NCBI GenBank assembly: GCA_947646735.1
Contig: CANTFK010000838.1
Coordinates: forward strand, 62,001 to 126,000
Reading direction: 5' to 3'
DNA: 64,000 bases
Source of the DNA: Peronospora farinosa
Lineage: Eukaryota; Oomycota; Peronosporomycetes; Peronosporales; Peronosporaceae
The translations under genes were made by a program, and so were the position numbers. Shown piece after piece: positions 55,208-64,000 of the stretch. The notes below the pieces were generated by a model, which was not told the DNA's origin, ran no database searches, and saw only the letters and a list, made by a program, of their open reading frames with translations. Numbering within the stretch: the stretch's first letter is position 1; the number at the start of each line of letters is the position of its first letter.

Positions 55208-56437
55208 CTATCCCTTCTTCTTTGCTCCTTTGGCACCCGTCAACTTCTCTGTACGACGGAGAAGTCTCTCTTCTCTTATGCGTCGCACATGCTCACGTTT
55301 CTCCTCTATCTCTCGCTGGTGGGCCTCCTCGAGCTGCCGCTTCGAATCCTCGCGCTGTTTGCGCGCAGTTTCGCGAACGAGTAGCTCACGCTTCATTTTG
55401 TCTTCTTTTTGCCGAAGCGCGGCCTCCCGCCTTGTTCCGTAAGTTAGCACTTTGCTTTTTCGTTTGCTACCATCTGACTGGTCAGGTGTTCTGGACACTG
55501 GAGGTGTTCTAGACACTGACAATTTTCTTGTGTGGTCTGGTTTTGCGCTAGGAGGTGTGGTCAATGAAAAGAGTGGCGGAGAAGGAAAGCATCTGCGGCT
55601 TTGAGTTGGTGTTTGTATTCTCGTCTTTGGCGCACTATGCGATCGCGATAGCGGTGGTGAGGGTGATGGTGATGGCGGTCTACTTGAGGCCATTTCATCG
55701 ATCTCAGGTACTGAAGGGAGCTCCATAAAAATATTCTCCGTCGACATCACTCGGGGAATCCGCTGCTTGTGTTGTTCTTCACGCAGCTCGGATGCCTTAG
55801 CTTGCAACAGCTGTACCTTATGTTGCCTTGTTTTATCGTCCTTGCTCGTATTGTCACGTGCATCATCTACACTAGCTTTCTCGTGTTTTTTTACTTGTGC
55901 CTTTTCCTGTTTCTGCTCCTGTTCCTTCTCATTTTCTGGTCGATCTGTTAATGTTTCAGGTAGCACCTTTACTTCCCCCACGTCAGCCTTCCTAGTAGCA
56001 TTATCCCCACTATTGCTATCTTGTCCAGCATTTCTATTTCTTTCTTTCTGCTGTTCCTCTTCACTCTGCCTTAACTTGATCTAAAGCCACACATACAACT
56101 TAGTTGAGCCAAAACTTTGTCCACTTCTTTCCCCAAGACCACAGACCTGCTCGGCAACCTCGTGCAGCTTCTCCGCTACTTTTTCCGGCAAGAATATGTA
56201 CTCCCCATCAATTTGCATGTTGTTGTAGGCTTCCAGAATCAAATCCTCCAGTGCATCGACCATTTCGTCTTCTTCCTCGCCTTCGCTCTCAACAAAAGCC
56301 ACTTTCGGGGATCCCGTCACTGCTGGCGCTTTTTTCAACTGCGCAGGGACTTGCAAAGACTCATCCAGTGTCGTTTGCATCGCTGTAACATTCACAGAAG
56401 CCCTAGTCTTGACGTTCTCGTCGTCGGCTGGCGGCAT
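55208..56437 (-). CDS. Charged coiled-coil protein, function unknown
   Basis: Two exons (56437-56147 and 56080-55208) encode 387 residues. The first 100 residues include an acidic patch (ESEGEEEDEMVDALEDLI) and a short helical segment (YIFLPEKVAEKLHEVAEQ). The middle is Ser/Pro-rich with SP and TP sites (RPPSPSPSPPLSRS, SRTPPVSRTPDQ), typical of a disordered phospho-region. The C-terminal 100 residues form a long basic Arg/Glu/Lys helix (REAALRQKEDKMKRELLV to RRIREERLLRR), a probable coiled coil. No catalytic domain is seen. Such an architecture fits a cytoskeletal or nucleic-acid-associated scaffold but no family is assigned. The intron has a GTCTGT donor and TTTAG acceptor. Confidence 0.7.
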
Positions 56438-58218
56438 TATTGCTCAATTTTCGAATTGCATCCGCCCATCACTCTCTGATATTAGATGATCGTGGATTGG
56501 TCAATATCTGATCACGCTGGCTCGTTTTGATTCGCTGAATGAATTTATTTAATCAGAATCTGTGTCAGACGCTTTGCTTAAATACTTTACAGAGCCCAAA
56601 TAGTAAAGTGGGTGGGGTGCTGCAATTTCGATAGGCTAAATGGCTCCATTTACAATTCAATGCCACCGTCATACGCATGCATGTAGCTTTTGTTAATTAC
56701 CTTTTTCGATCACCATTTTGATAATCGTAACTGCGGACATCAACGCAGACGCTTCCCCACAGTCGCTCTCTTCATCCTCCTTCACCGACAACGGCGTCAC
56801 CTGATCCGTCTTATCGATAGAACACACTTAAAACGTCATCAACTTACCAGCAAGGCGTCTACTGCTAGTCATCAGCGACCGTGTACTCTAGCAGCAACAT
56901 CAGCAACTGATCATTATTGACTTTCATCCATTATGCACGCTGCTGAAACGTAGAGTGCCGCACACCCGGCACAAGCGACACTAGCAGAGCTGGAATATCT
57001 TTTGCTGCAGCTTCTTTCGATCTCTCTGTCATTCATAATCACGTTCTGTTGACAACTCATTAAATGTGTATTGGATGGCAAGGAGGTTTTCAAAACCCCC
57101 TGCAAAACTGACGTTTACTTCATTAACTATTCCTGGAACCAAGCAGCACTAGCAAGAAGAGTCAAGAATAATATTCTTGTCTTAGATGAAAGCGAGGTGA
57201 GTGCAAGAGGCTTACAGAAGCTGCTCTTGACACGATCACCCTTTGCAACATATATAACTCGTATTATGCTAGACATTACAATGGTCATTAGAACATGCGT
57301 GTAGCAGCCATTTCTGAACGTCGGATCGAAACGGAGCTTTATCTCGAGTGTATATGGTCACCAATTTCCGCTACCCTGTCTTCGGTACCAAAGTATGGCC
57401 ACCGATGTCCGCTCTTCTGTTCTCAGGATTCATCTACCCTGCGTTTCAGTTAATCGACAGTACCTCGAGTTGAAGTGACCGCCCCACTCTGAGCAACTGA
57501 CATCCGAAGCAGCTTTCATCAAGTCAAAGCTGCACGACCATATACAAACTGCACCAGGTCTTGTCGTGACCTTTCAAGAGCATTTAACAGCCTTAGAAAT
57601 CGAACTAAACGTCAACTCTGTTCCACGCCATGCCGTTACCCGGGACTCGCCATACCATTGATTCTACCTCTGACGACTGGTTTCTATTCTTCCAAAAGTG
57701 TACGCTTAGTGGCGGTTGTTCTTTTGCATGCGTGGCTGGGACGTTGAAGTTGCTGCCTATATTTAACGTCAGACCACTGGACTGTTCGCCATGTAAAACA
57801 GCGTCGTTAGAGCGCTACACTAGATTGAAAGCTAGATATGACATTGAAAATCATCTTCTAGCCATCGTCATGGGCTGTCGTTGTAGTAGTGTTACTCAAC
57901 TCATCGCTGCTCACTCGGACGATGATACTTCACGTATTCTATTGATCCTCGAGCCTCCACTAGAGGTACGTCAGCAAGAAAATAGAAGTTAACTTGTCCG
58001 GTCAAGCTCAGCCGCTCACTAGCCGTTCGGACTAAATAGAGGTCAGCAGTAACTGGCCTGTACGTCTGACTACGAGTTGTTACGGACGACCAGAAACGCC
58101 TCATCACTCGTCGGCCATTTCAATTTCTTCACGTAAAGGGGCTACCCTATTGTTCAAGACAATTAGTGAAGCAGGAAGTCGCTTGACAAAGACAACTACA
58201 CAAAAGCTTTGTCCATTC
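56438..58218. other. Intergenic, 1.8 kb, no gene recognised
   Basis: The longest gene-free stretch in the right half. An open frame at 57630-57992 (plus) contains several Cys but no motif and no credible splice partner; others are shorter. AT-rich at the left, more mixed toward 58150. It may hold a decayed gene or an RNA gene that I cannot recognise. Confidence 0.45.
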
Positions 58219-60216
58219 ATGACAAACTTTAGCTCGACAGATGGGTCGGTTCTGGCAGGGACCCTTTTGACGCCTCGTTCACTCGCCAGCTTTGGCTCTT
58301 CGAATGGATCAGAAATTACAGACTACAGTGATGCAGAGCCGATTGACGAGACGTACGAAATGTGCGCCAAGGAGCGTGAGCGTCTTACGACGGTAGCGAA
58401 GCGCATGACAGAGAGTCTTTTGGAAGCCACCGACTTACTCGGTGGAATTCCGTGGACGTTGGTGCATGAGAAGCACGGAATTTCGCTCTTCCAAGCCGAC
58501 GATACCAAGCCAGGAACCAATGTGCCGTGCAATGTTCACGCGGTGTGCAAGTTTGCTTGCAATATCGATGACGTCGCGGCGTCGCTCATCACGCCTACGA
58601 CGGCGTCGTTCAAACGGATGATGGGCATGCTGTCGTCGGACTTCTTGGATGGAGCAGTGGTGCAGAATATTGTAGAGTCCACGCCGACTAACCCACACCG
58701 CTACGTTACACTCAAGTGGGCTGCTTTCAAAAGCTCGGGTCCATTTGCAAAGGATCGTGACTTGCTCATGCTCGAGTACGTCGACTTGATCGAGGATGCA
58801 CAGGGGCAGATGACTGCCTTCCGTATCATGGAATCCGTGGATACACCAGCAGGTTTTTCGAAGTACGCCGAGTCGCCAAAGTACACGCGTGACCTTGTAC
58901 CGCTCATGGGATTCATGTATCACTCGACCAAGAAGCAGGACGAGCTGCGTTTGACCTACACATGCAACTTTAACAAAAATGGCAACCTTCCTGCTTGGAT
59001 TGCCAGCTCGGCAATCCAATCGCACGTGGAAAAGTGCATCAACGGCATTCTCAAGTATACTGAAAACTTTCGAGTAGGTCGTGAAGAGATCGTGCTCCCT
59101 CAACAAGTGGTTCTCATGAGCGAGCAAGATCACTGTAGTACTTGCTCCAAGAAGTTTTGTGTACGTCGCCGTCGCTACAACTGCCTCAAATGTGGAGAAG
59201 TGTGTTGCAGCTCATGTAGCTCGGTGCGTAGTGCACATGTGCCTGATATTGGCGAACGTCAGCTACGCGTATGCACGACATGTGTCATCGAAGCTCGTAG
59301 GTTATCACGCAACCCGGTTGGTGGGGTGGACAAACGTCCCGTTACTCCGTCGTTCCGCTCTAACCGCTCCAACCATTTCTTTGTCGATACAAATGGAAGC
59401 CGACGCGTGCTGGGTCGCGCGCAGAGCTTTTCAGTTCGCAGTGGTAAAACAAAGGAGGAAGGACGAAAGCGTCAGTCATATGACAATCTTCTCGACCCCG
59501 TGCGCTCTCGACTCATTGAGTACAAGACATTCTCGTCAGCTAGTGAGGCTGGTCACAGTGCGAGTACTACGGGCTCAGCCATTGGTGTACCTAAAGCCAG
59601 CTTTCCGGGCCGTTCTTTCAGCGATGGCCTCGTCATGCGCAATAAAGCGTTGTTCGCAGCCAAGCGTCGTGGTAGTCCAGCTGACCTAGCCATCTCCATT
59701 GAAGCCTTCCGCTTGTATCAACTGCGCATGGGCTACACGGAACGCTATGTTGAGGACGAATTGGGCGACAACGACAATACGGACGACGAGTCCAATACAT
59801 CGTCCTCGTCCGTGTCACCCACATACTCGACCACGACACCATTGTCGGCGCAGGACCGTACTTCGTCAAAGTATGTCAAGAATCTTCGCTCTGGCCGCTC
59901 ACGCATCCAGATTAACCACGAAAGCAATCAAGAGGTTCCAGCAGATGACGAGGAGAAGCTCGAGCTAAATGAAGCAATGGTACGCGCCAAGAACATCATC
60001 GTCGCCGCCAATTATGCGAACAACTTGGCACAGCAAGCCCGAAAACTATCGCACCACCGCATTCTGGCGTTGCAGCAGGAGCATGAGTTCATGGCACCCA
60101 TGCTACGAAATGGTGGCAACAACAACTCTAGCAGTAAGAATAGTCCAGTTGTACGTCGTCGACCTCGTCTTCGTCGTCATGGTAGCGACTATGATGTGAC
60201 ACTGTGCTCGAGCTGA
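58219..60216 (+). CDS. START-like lipid-transfer domain plus variant FYVE zinc finger
   Basis: Intronless, 665 residues. Residues about 60-290 form a START-like module (IPWTLVHEKHGISLFQADD, then FKRMMGMLSSDFLDGAVVQN, YVTLKWAAFKSSGPFAKDRDLLMLEYVD). Residues about 302-355 form a FYVE-type zinc finger with eight Cys (CSTCSKKFCVRRRRYNCLKCGEVCCSSCSS... VCTTC). The canonical RRHHCR phosphoinositide-binding motif reads RRRYNC: the basic run is partly kept but both His are missing, and the WxxD start is absent. PI3P binding is therefore uncertain. The C-terminal half is Ser/Arg-rich with Asp runs and a helical ENEAMVRAKNIIVAANYANN-like segment. This domain pair is greatly expanded in oomycetes. The ATG at 58219 is the first in frame. 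Confidence 0.88.
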   Translation: MTNFSSTDGSVLAGTLLTPRSLASFGSSNGSEITDYSDAEPIDETYEMCAKERERLTTVAKRMTESLLEATDLLGGIPWTLVHEKHGISLFQADDTKPGTNVPCNVHAVCKFACNIDDVAASLITPTTASFKRMMGMLSSDFLDGAVVQNIVESTPTNPHRYVTLKWAAFKSSGPFAKDRDLLMLEYVDLIEDAQGQMTAFRIMESVDTPAGFSKYAESPKYTRDLVPLMGFMYHSTKKQDELRLTYTCNFNKNGNLPAWIASSAIQSHVEKCINGILKYTENFRVGREEIVLPQQVVLMSEQDHCSTCSKKFCVRRRRYNCLKCGEVCCSSCSSVRSAHVPDIGERQLRVCTTCVIEARRLSRNPVGGVDKRPVTPSFRSNRSNHFFVDTNGSRRVLGRAQSFSVRSGKTKEEGRKRQSYDNLLDPVRSRLIEYKTFSSASEAGHSASTTGSAIGVPKASFPGRSFSDGLVMRNKALFAAKRRGSPADLAISIEAFRLYQLRMGYTERYVEDELGDNDNTDDESNTSSSSVSPTYSTTTPLSAQDRTSSKYVKNLRSGRSRIQINHESNQEVPADDEEKLELNEAMVRAKNIIVAANYANNLAQQARKLSHHRILALQQEHEFMAPMLRNGGNNNSSSKNSPVVRRRPRLRRHGSDYDVTLCSS

Positions 60217-60769
60217 TACGTTGTCACTCACTATAGCCGCTCGAGAATTAGAGATGAACAAGTAGCAAAACGTAGTTTGCGGTGGAGTAGTGTAGAAAAG
60301 TATGCACGGCAGTACAGATGTGGAAGCGAAGCATGTATACGCACGTGAAGCAGAGATGTAAGAACCATGGTCAAGTGGACTTGCATGATTATATCGTACG
60401 AACAGCTTCAACATAGGGATTGAGCAGCTTTTTTCCATTTGTACTTGACCAGTGCCAAAGTTTTGCCCGAATTTGATAAAGAACTAGAGCTAAGACTCCG
60501 ACATGAGCCCAATTCAAGACAAGGAGGAAGGCAACAAATGTGGGTAACGTTGAGTTGATGCTGATGATAACGGCACCAGGCCTCACAAGGTCTAGCACGA
60601 ACCTCAAACATACTTTGAAATAAATGGCAGCCCAATGTTTTATCATGTTATAGTCACAGCATTGTCGATGTGTTTATTGCTTCAACACTGCGGTATATGG
60701 CACTCTCCCTCACTCTTGCTGTTGTGTTTGTCAAAACCCGTGACAGCACATAATTGCAAAGATGAAATG
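60217..60769. other. Intergenic / convergent 3' ends
   Basis: Between the START-FYVE gene and the F-box gene (convergent). A minus-strand open frame at 60389-60646 has a hydrophobic middle (VAFLLVLNWAHVGVLALVLY) that could be one TM segment, but it lacks supporting context. No gene is called. Confidence 0.4.
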
Positions 60770-62105
60770 TCAACGCCGTGGGTTTGGTTGGTTAGACGAT
60801 GGTCCGCCGCCCATGCCATAATTGCAAATTTGGCATTCTTGCGTTCGCCAGTGGTATGCTCCGTTGACAACATCAAAGCCGATAGCGAACTCGGCACAAT
60901 ACCGGTCGTACAGAGCTTCCCACTCGCCAAACGTGACGATTTCGTACTGACGGGCAGGTTTGGAACCGAGACTAGAAAACAAACAAAGATTCAAAGTGCA
61001 TTCGTGAGTACCATTTCAGATAGCGTAGTAGTGTATCAGCATACACAACTTACATTTGCGTGGCCTTGAGTGACTGCTCGAGCGTGAATCCTGACAAGAA
61101 CATGGAAACGTAAGGTGGCACAATCGTTCTCTGATGCGATAAACACACGAGCTCAGCATTCAGCACTGGGCCCGGGGCTTCGTCTTCTTGACTGCGCACA
61201 AATTTTCTCCACTTGTTCAGCCATTTCTTAGGCACCAAAAAGTAGGTGGCGTGCTTGCTTCGACCATTCATGGATAAATGCGGCGCAAGCTGCTGCCTTC
61301 TGCTCCCCGCCAAGTCCATGGGCGAGAACAACCCTTTCGGGAATCCATTTTTTCTCTGGAGTAACTCCAACATCTCTTCAGATCCTGCAATTTCCCTCTC
61401 AAACCTCATTCTCTTCTTCTCCTCAGCCTCCAGCTCCCGGTTCTCCTGCTCCAGCACACACACCGTGCAGTCACTGCACGATTTGAGTGTGAATCCCCTC
61501 AGCTCGGGAGCATAAACTGTGATCGCTCTAAACACATCCCCATTGAGAATAGCGCGTCGACTGCGTCCTACACACTGTGCGGCTGGCAACAGTGCATCAT
61601 GGCTACAAACAACCATCGCTCCTGCCTCAGCAAGCGACGAATGGGGTGCAATTTTAAGCTTCTCTAATGTCAACATGTCCTTCTTTTTCGATGCATTTTG
61701 TCGTCGTTGCTGTCGTTTTGTCCGTCGGAATTGCAGCAAAAAATGCTCAAAAGCTTGGCAGCGTTTCTTGTATGCGCCAAGCCACGAGCGACTCACGACG
61801 ACGCAGTTGGGCGAGCAGGACGCGGCTTCTTCATACGAATGAGCAGTAGATTTTGACAAAAGCTCTTTAATGTAAAGAAGCTCAGCGCCTCGCAGTACAA
61901 CGAGCGAGCGTGGCCAGTGACTGGACGAGGATGGCAGGAAGCTCGTCACGTCGGTAAATCGACGCGTAATGACGTATTCGAGAGCCTGTTTAACAGCATG
62001 ACTGGATGGAGATAATGCACGACATGTTGAGGTCATCTGAAGGACGTCTCGAGCCGTCAGGAGCGAAAACACGTGCGCTAAGAGACCGTCGGGGAGGTGC
62101 TCCAT
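60770..62105 (-). CDS. F-box protein with a DUSP-like domain
   Basis: Two exons (62105-61054 and 60971-60770) encode 417 residues. Residues 1-45 form an F-box (EHLPDGLLAHVFSLLTARDVLQMTSTCRALS), which would dock to SKP1 in an SCF ubiquitin ligase. The C-terminal half has features of a DUSP domain of ubiquitin-specific proteases: an earlier VVVSRSWLGAYKKRCQAF and then YFLVPKKWLNKWRKFV, followed by PGPVLNAELVCLSH. The spliced second exon adds YEIVTFGEWEALYDRY and a Tyr/Gly-rich end. The pattern 'sWl..W..f' followed by 'PGpIdN..L' is the DUSP hallmark (PGPVLNAEL here). No protease domain is present, so substrate or ubiquitin binding, not hydrolysis, is expected. Two internal Cys-rich segments are not assigned. 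Confidence 0.72.
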
Positions 62106-62325
62106 GGTATTCTATCGAGTGATTCATAAAATAGTTCTAATATAGGGAGATGCGAAACTTAAACGGGACGTAACGGTACACAAGTACGACATTCTAACGT
62201 TCATGTGTTATGATTTTGAACCACTCGTAAATCCTATTTCTATGATTTCAAATCCTGCTAAATGTTACTTTACAGGTCTCCATAAAATAAACGTAAAAAA
62301 CGAACTATTCGTACGTCCCTTAGAG

Positions 62326-62370
62326 AAACACCCAAAATAGTAAGTTTATACGATACTATTTTGGGTGTTT
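62326..62370. repeat. Perfect 17-bp inverted repeat with 11-bp loop
   Basis: AAACACCCAAAATAGTA (62326-62342) and its exact reverse complement (62354-62370) flank an 11-base AT-rich loop. It lies 17 bp upstream of the start codon of the rightmost gene, within the 283-bp divergent promoter region shared with the F-box gene. It could be a cruciform, an mRNA leader hairpin, or the ends of a tiny foldback element. Confidence 0.85.
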
Positions 62371-62387
62371 GAAAACCCATATATTCC

Positions 62388-64000
62388 ATGCAATTGGCTC
62401 GTGTGACCGATCGCTCGCCACTCTTCTTGCCACTACGGTCCGACATTCATCCAATAGATAAAACGTCGTCGTGGTTGTGTATTGTAGTGAAAATTCGCCC
62501 CAGTCTTGTGCATTTTCTAGTAAATAATCGTGTGTGGGTACGTTCAAGTGAAAAGTTGAATCCATTAGGAACGACCAAGTCGCTCTCACTCTCACTCTCT
62601 CTCTCTCTCTCTCGATTTATTTTCATGCAGTGCGTCATCAGATCAAAGGTGCCAATTACAGACGTTGTAGACTATGAGAACAATTACTCGGAAGCTCGTT
62701 ATCAACTTTTAATTGCTGTGGCCGATGGCAACGTGTGGGTCGTGACGTTGCCAACTTCTTTGCAGTCTGAAACAGGTGCACTACCTTTGATAGAGATTGT
62801 ACTGGAACGCTCGTGTCGTGAAAGCCTGGAGCCGGTAATGGCGCAGTGGTTCTATCAATTACCTGGGATACAGTCAATTCAATGTACCCGAGCAGGTTTG
62901 ACGTCTTTTACTCTAATGAGGAGCTTGGTGACCCCATCGACATTGATTGTGAGAATTTCTGAAGCCTCCGAGTCCAAGCTCCAACGTTATCAGTCACTGG
63001 AATTAGACAATCTTGAAGGAGAGCAGTCTACTTGCTCACTGTGTTTGAATGGTCAAGAGCCACGGTATCGTGGATTGCTGACAACCTTATTCCCAGATGT
63101 GACAAATTCTACTGGTGTGATTGCGATCCTACAAGGAGATTTGGATGGAAGCGTGCGATTCTCCTTGGTATCTTATCCTCGCAAAGAGGGAGATGTGACA
63201 AAGGTGTCTGTCATTCGCAGTGGAACACTTGTGGAATTGGACCAGCCCGTTCAAATGATCGTTCCATTCAACTCTTCCAGTCCGATGACGCCATCTTCTG
63301 AAGAAAATGTAGCAACAGGGTCATCTACAGTATTCAATGCACTGCTACTTGTTGGCACTCGAGGACGCGTTGGGGTGATTCATTCAAGAAGTGGTTGCTC
63401 GATAAAGACTCTTCCTGTTGCATTGAAGAAGCTGGATCTTGGGTACGCAGTACAGTCATTAGCATTTGTGGACAGTTTAAAGGTGTTTGTTTTTTGCTCG
63501 AACGGTTCAGCTTTCGTGTTTCGAGGCAATGATGTTATACGAAAAGCACAGTTGGGAGACTTGGAAGCCCAGAGCAACGGCCGCAGCATCTGTGCCGAGA
63601 AAATGCTTTTTCAACCGGTACACATGTCATGGATTCTGCTGAATAGATCGCTGCACACTGATGCGGAATTTGTGCATGCCTGAAATTGTAGGGCATCTTG
63701 CGTTTGGTAACACATGACAGCACACACGATATGTCAATTCTTTTTGTATCAGGGCGGGTAATAACTATCGCTGAGACTTTGCTTCGTGCAAAGATAGCCA
63801 GTGTGCTGTTACCTGATCAGCAAAATCGCCTGAAGGAGCAACCATCTGCAGAAGTACCGACGAGCGAGTCTCATGTTCGCAATTTATTGCATCGCATCGC
63901 ACAGACTTCTATCGAATCAACCGCCTTGCGCACCCAATCGAAGCAGATTGATCGTCAACTTAAGACGCTACACTCGGCTTTGGAATTGCTGCAAGTGGTA
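62388..64000 (+). CDS. Large unrecognised protein, beta-propeller-like, truncated by window end
   Basis: The gene starts at ATG 62388 and continues past the window. Exon 1 is 62388-62537, exon 2 starts at 62631 after a CT-rich tract and AG. The intron is 93 nt with no in-frame stop, so a readthrough form is also open. Exon 2 runs to about 63668, where donor GTGCAT gives frame continuity to an exon from about 63776 (TLLRAKIASVLLPDQQNRLK). The protein has repeated short beta-strand-like blocks (LLIAVADGNVWVVTLP, AILQGDLDGSVRFSLV, LLVGTRGRVGVIHS, SLKVFVFCSNGSAFVFRG) that resemble beta-propeller blades, followed by a helical region. FANCB-like or other propeller-helical architecture is possible, but I do not recognise the family. 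Confidence 0.6.
62583..62613. repeat. CT microsatellite in an intron
   Basis: A run of CTCACTCTCACT then uninterrupted CT dinucleotides directly before the 3' splice site of the first intron of the rightmost gene. It serves as the polypyrimidine tract; length variation would alter splicing rather than the protein if the intron is removed. Confidence 0.85.

Noticed and set aside
57630..57992. Possible small Cys-containing gene or secreted effector
   Set aside because: No signal peptide at its start, no RXLR or other effector motif, and no good start context.
58150..58218. Upstream extension of the START-FYVE protein
   Set aside because: Frame is open but contains no ATG; in a nuclear gene ATG 58219 is preferred.
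60389..60646. Small membrane-protein gene on the minus strand
   Set aside because: Single hydrophobic stretch in an otherwise featureless frame between convergent genes; not enough evidence.
60635..61069. Plus-strand open frame of 144 codons with a hydrophobic start
   Set aside because: It lies antisense to the second exon and intron of the F-box/DUSP gene, whose splice sites and motifs are convincing; no independent support.
62538..62630. CT-repeat translated as a Ser-Leu repeat in the rightmost protein
   Set aside because: The segment has GTACG donor, polypyrimidine tract and CAG acceptor, and is a multiple of three by chance; it is best read as an intron.

Overview
The window looks like nuclear DNA of an oomycete of the Peronosporales (Phytophthora or a downy mildew). 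It has intron-poor to moderately intron-rich genes with short GT-AG introns (about 50-110 nt) and very tight gene spacing. It carries a CRN (crinkler) host-targeted effector gene plus CRN debris, a START-FYVE protein of the kind expanded in oomycetes, and AT-richer stretches filled with LTR-type repeats. Species is not resolved. No rRNA, tRNA or CRISPR was recognised. CDS coordinates below run from first to last coding base and include introns; exon boundaries were inferred by hand from splice signals and reading-frame continuity.

Layout. 1-5 kb is repeat-rich: two families of short tandem repeats, then two LTR-like copies in opposite orientation. 5-10.6 kb holds a one-TM protein, RanGAP, a PFA-DSP-like pseudophosphatase and alpha-SNAP. 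11.2-17.3 kb holds a four-WW-domain protein, a CFA-synthase-like methyltransferase and a small family of multi-TM proteins (two intact genes, one relic). 17.4-20.3 kb is a head-to-head pair: a BCDIN3D-type RNA methyltransferase carrying an inserted dsRNA-binding domain, and SURF1. 20.4-24.3 kb is a tandem pair of cation/proton antiporters. 25.3-28.2 kb holds an eIF2-gamma pseudogene and a frameshifted CRN gene. 28.7-43.3 kb is a dense housekeeping block: PDH E1-alpha, USP39/Sad1, a spastin-like AAA ATPase, an EF-P-like factor, a small FDSADY-motif protein, an unrecognised gene, a PP2C phosphatase, phosphomevalonate kinase and an SS18/GIF-like coactivator. 44.7-52.0 kb is one very large UBR-type N-recognin E3 ligase. 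53.2-55.1 kb is a scrambled CRN graveyard split by an LTR-like insertion. 55.2-64 kb holds a coiled-coil protein, a START-FYVE protein, an F-box+DUSP protein and the 5' part of a beta-propeller-like gene that runs off the window.

Functional picture. Most genes are single-copy housekeeping functions: nuclear transport, splicing, vesicle fusion, mitochondrial assembly and carbon entry, isoprenoid synthesis, the N-degron pathway, microtubule severing. They are packed head-to-head or tail-to-tail with 2 to about 450 bp between coding regions, so divergent promoters must be shared. The most interesting points are sequence-level departures from family norms. One antiporter paralog has lost the ion-binding Asp of the ND motif. 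The PFA-DSP has lost its catalytic Arg. The CFA-synthase-like enzyme lacks several expected catalytic residues. The RNA methyltransferase is interrupted by a dsRBD. One small protein has two endosulfine-like FDSADY/W motifs. There are two independent decaying CRN loci.
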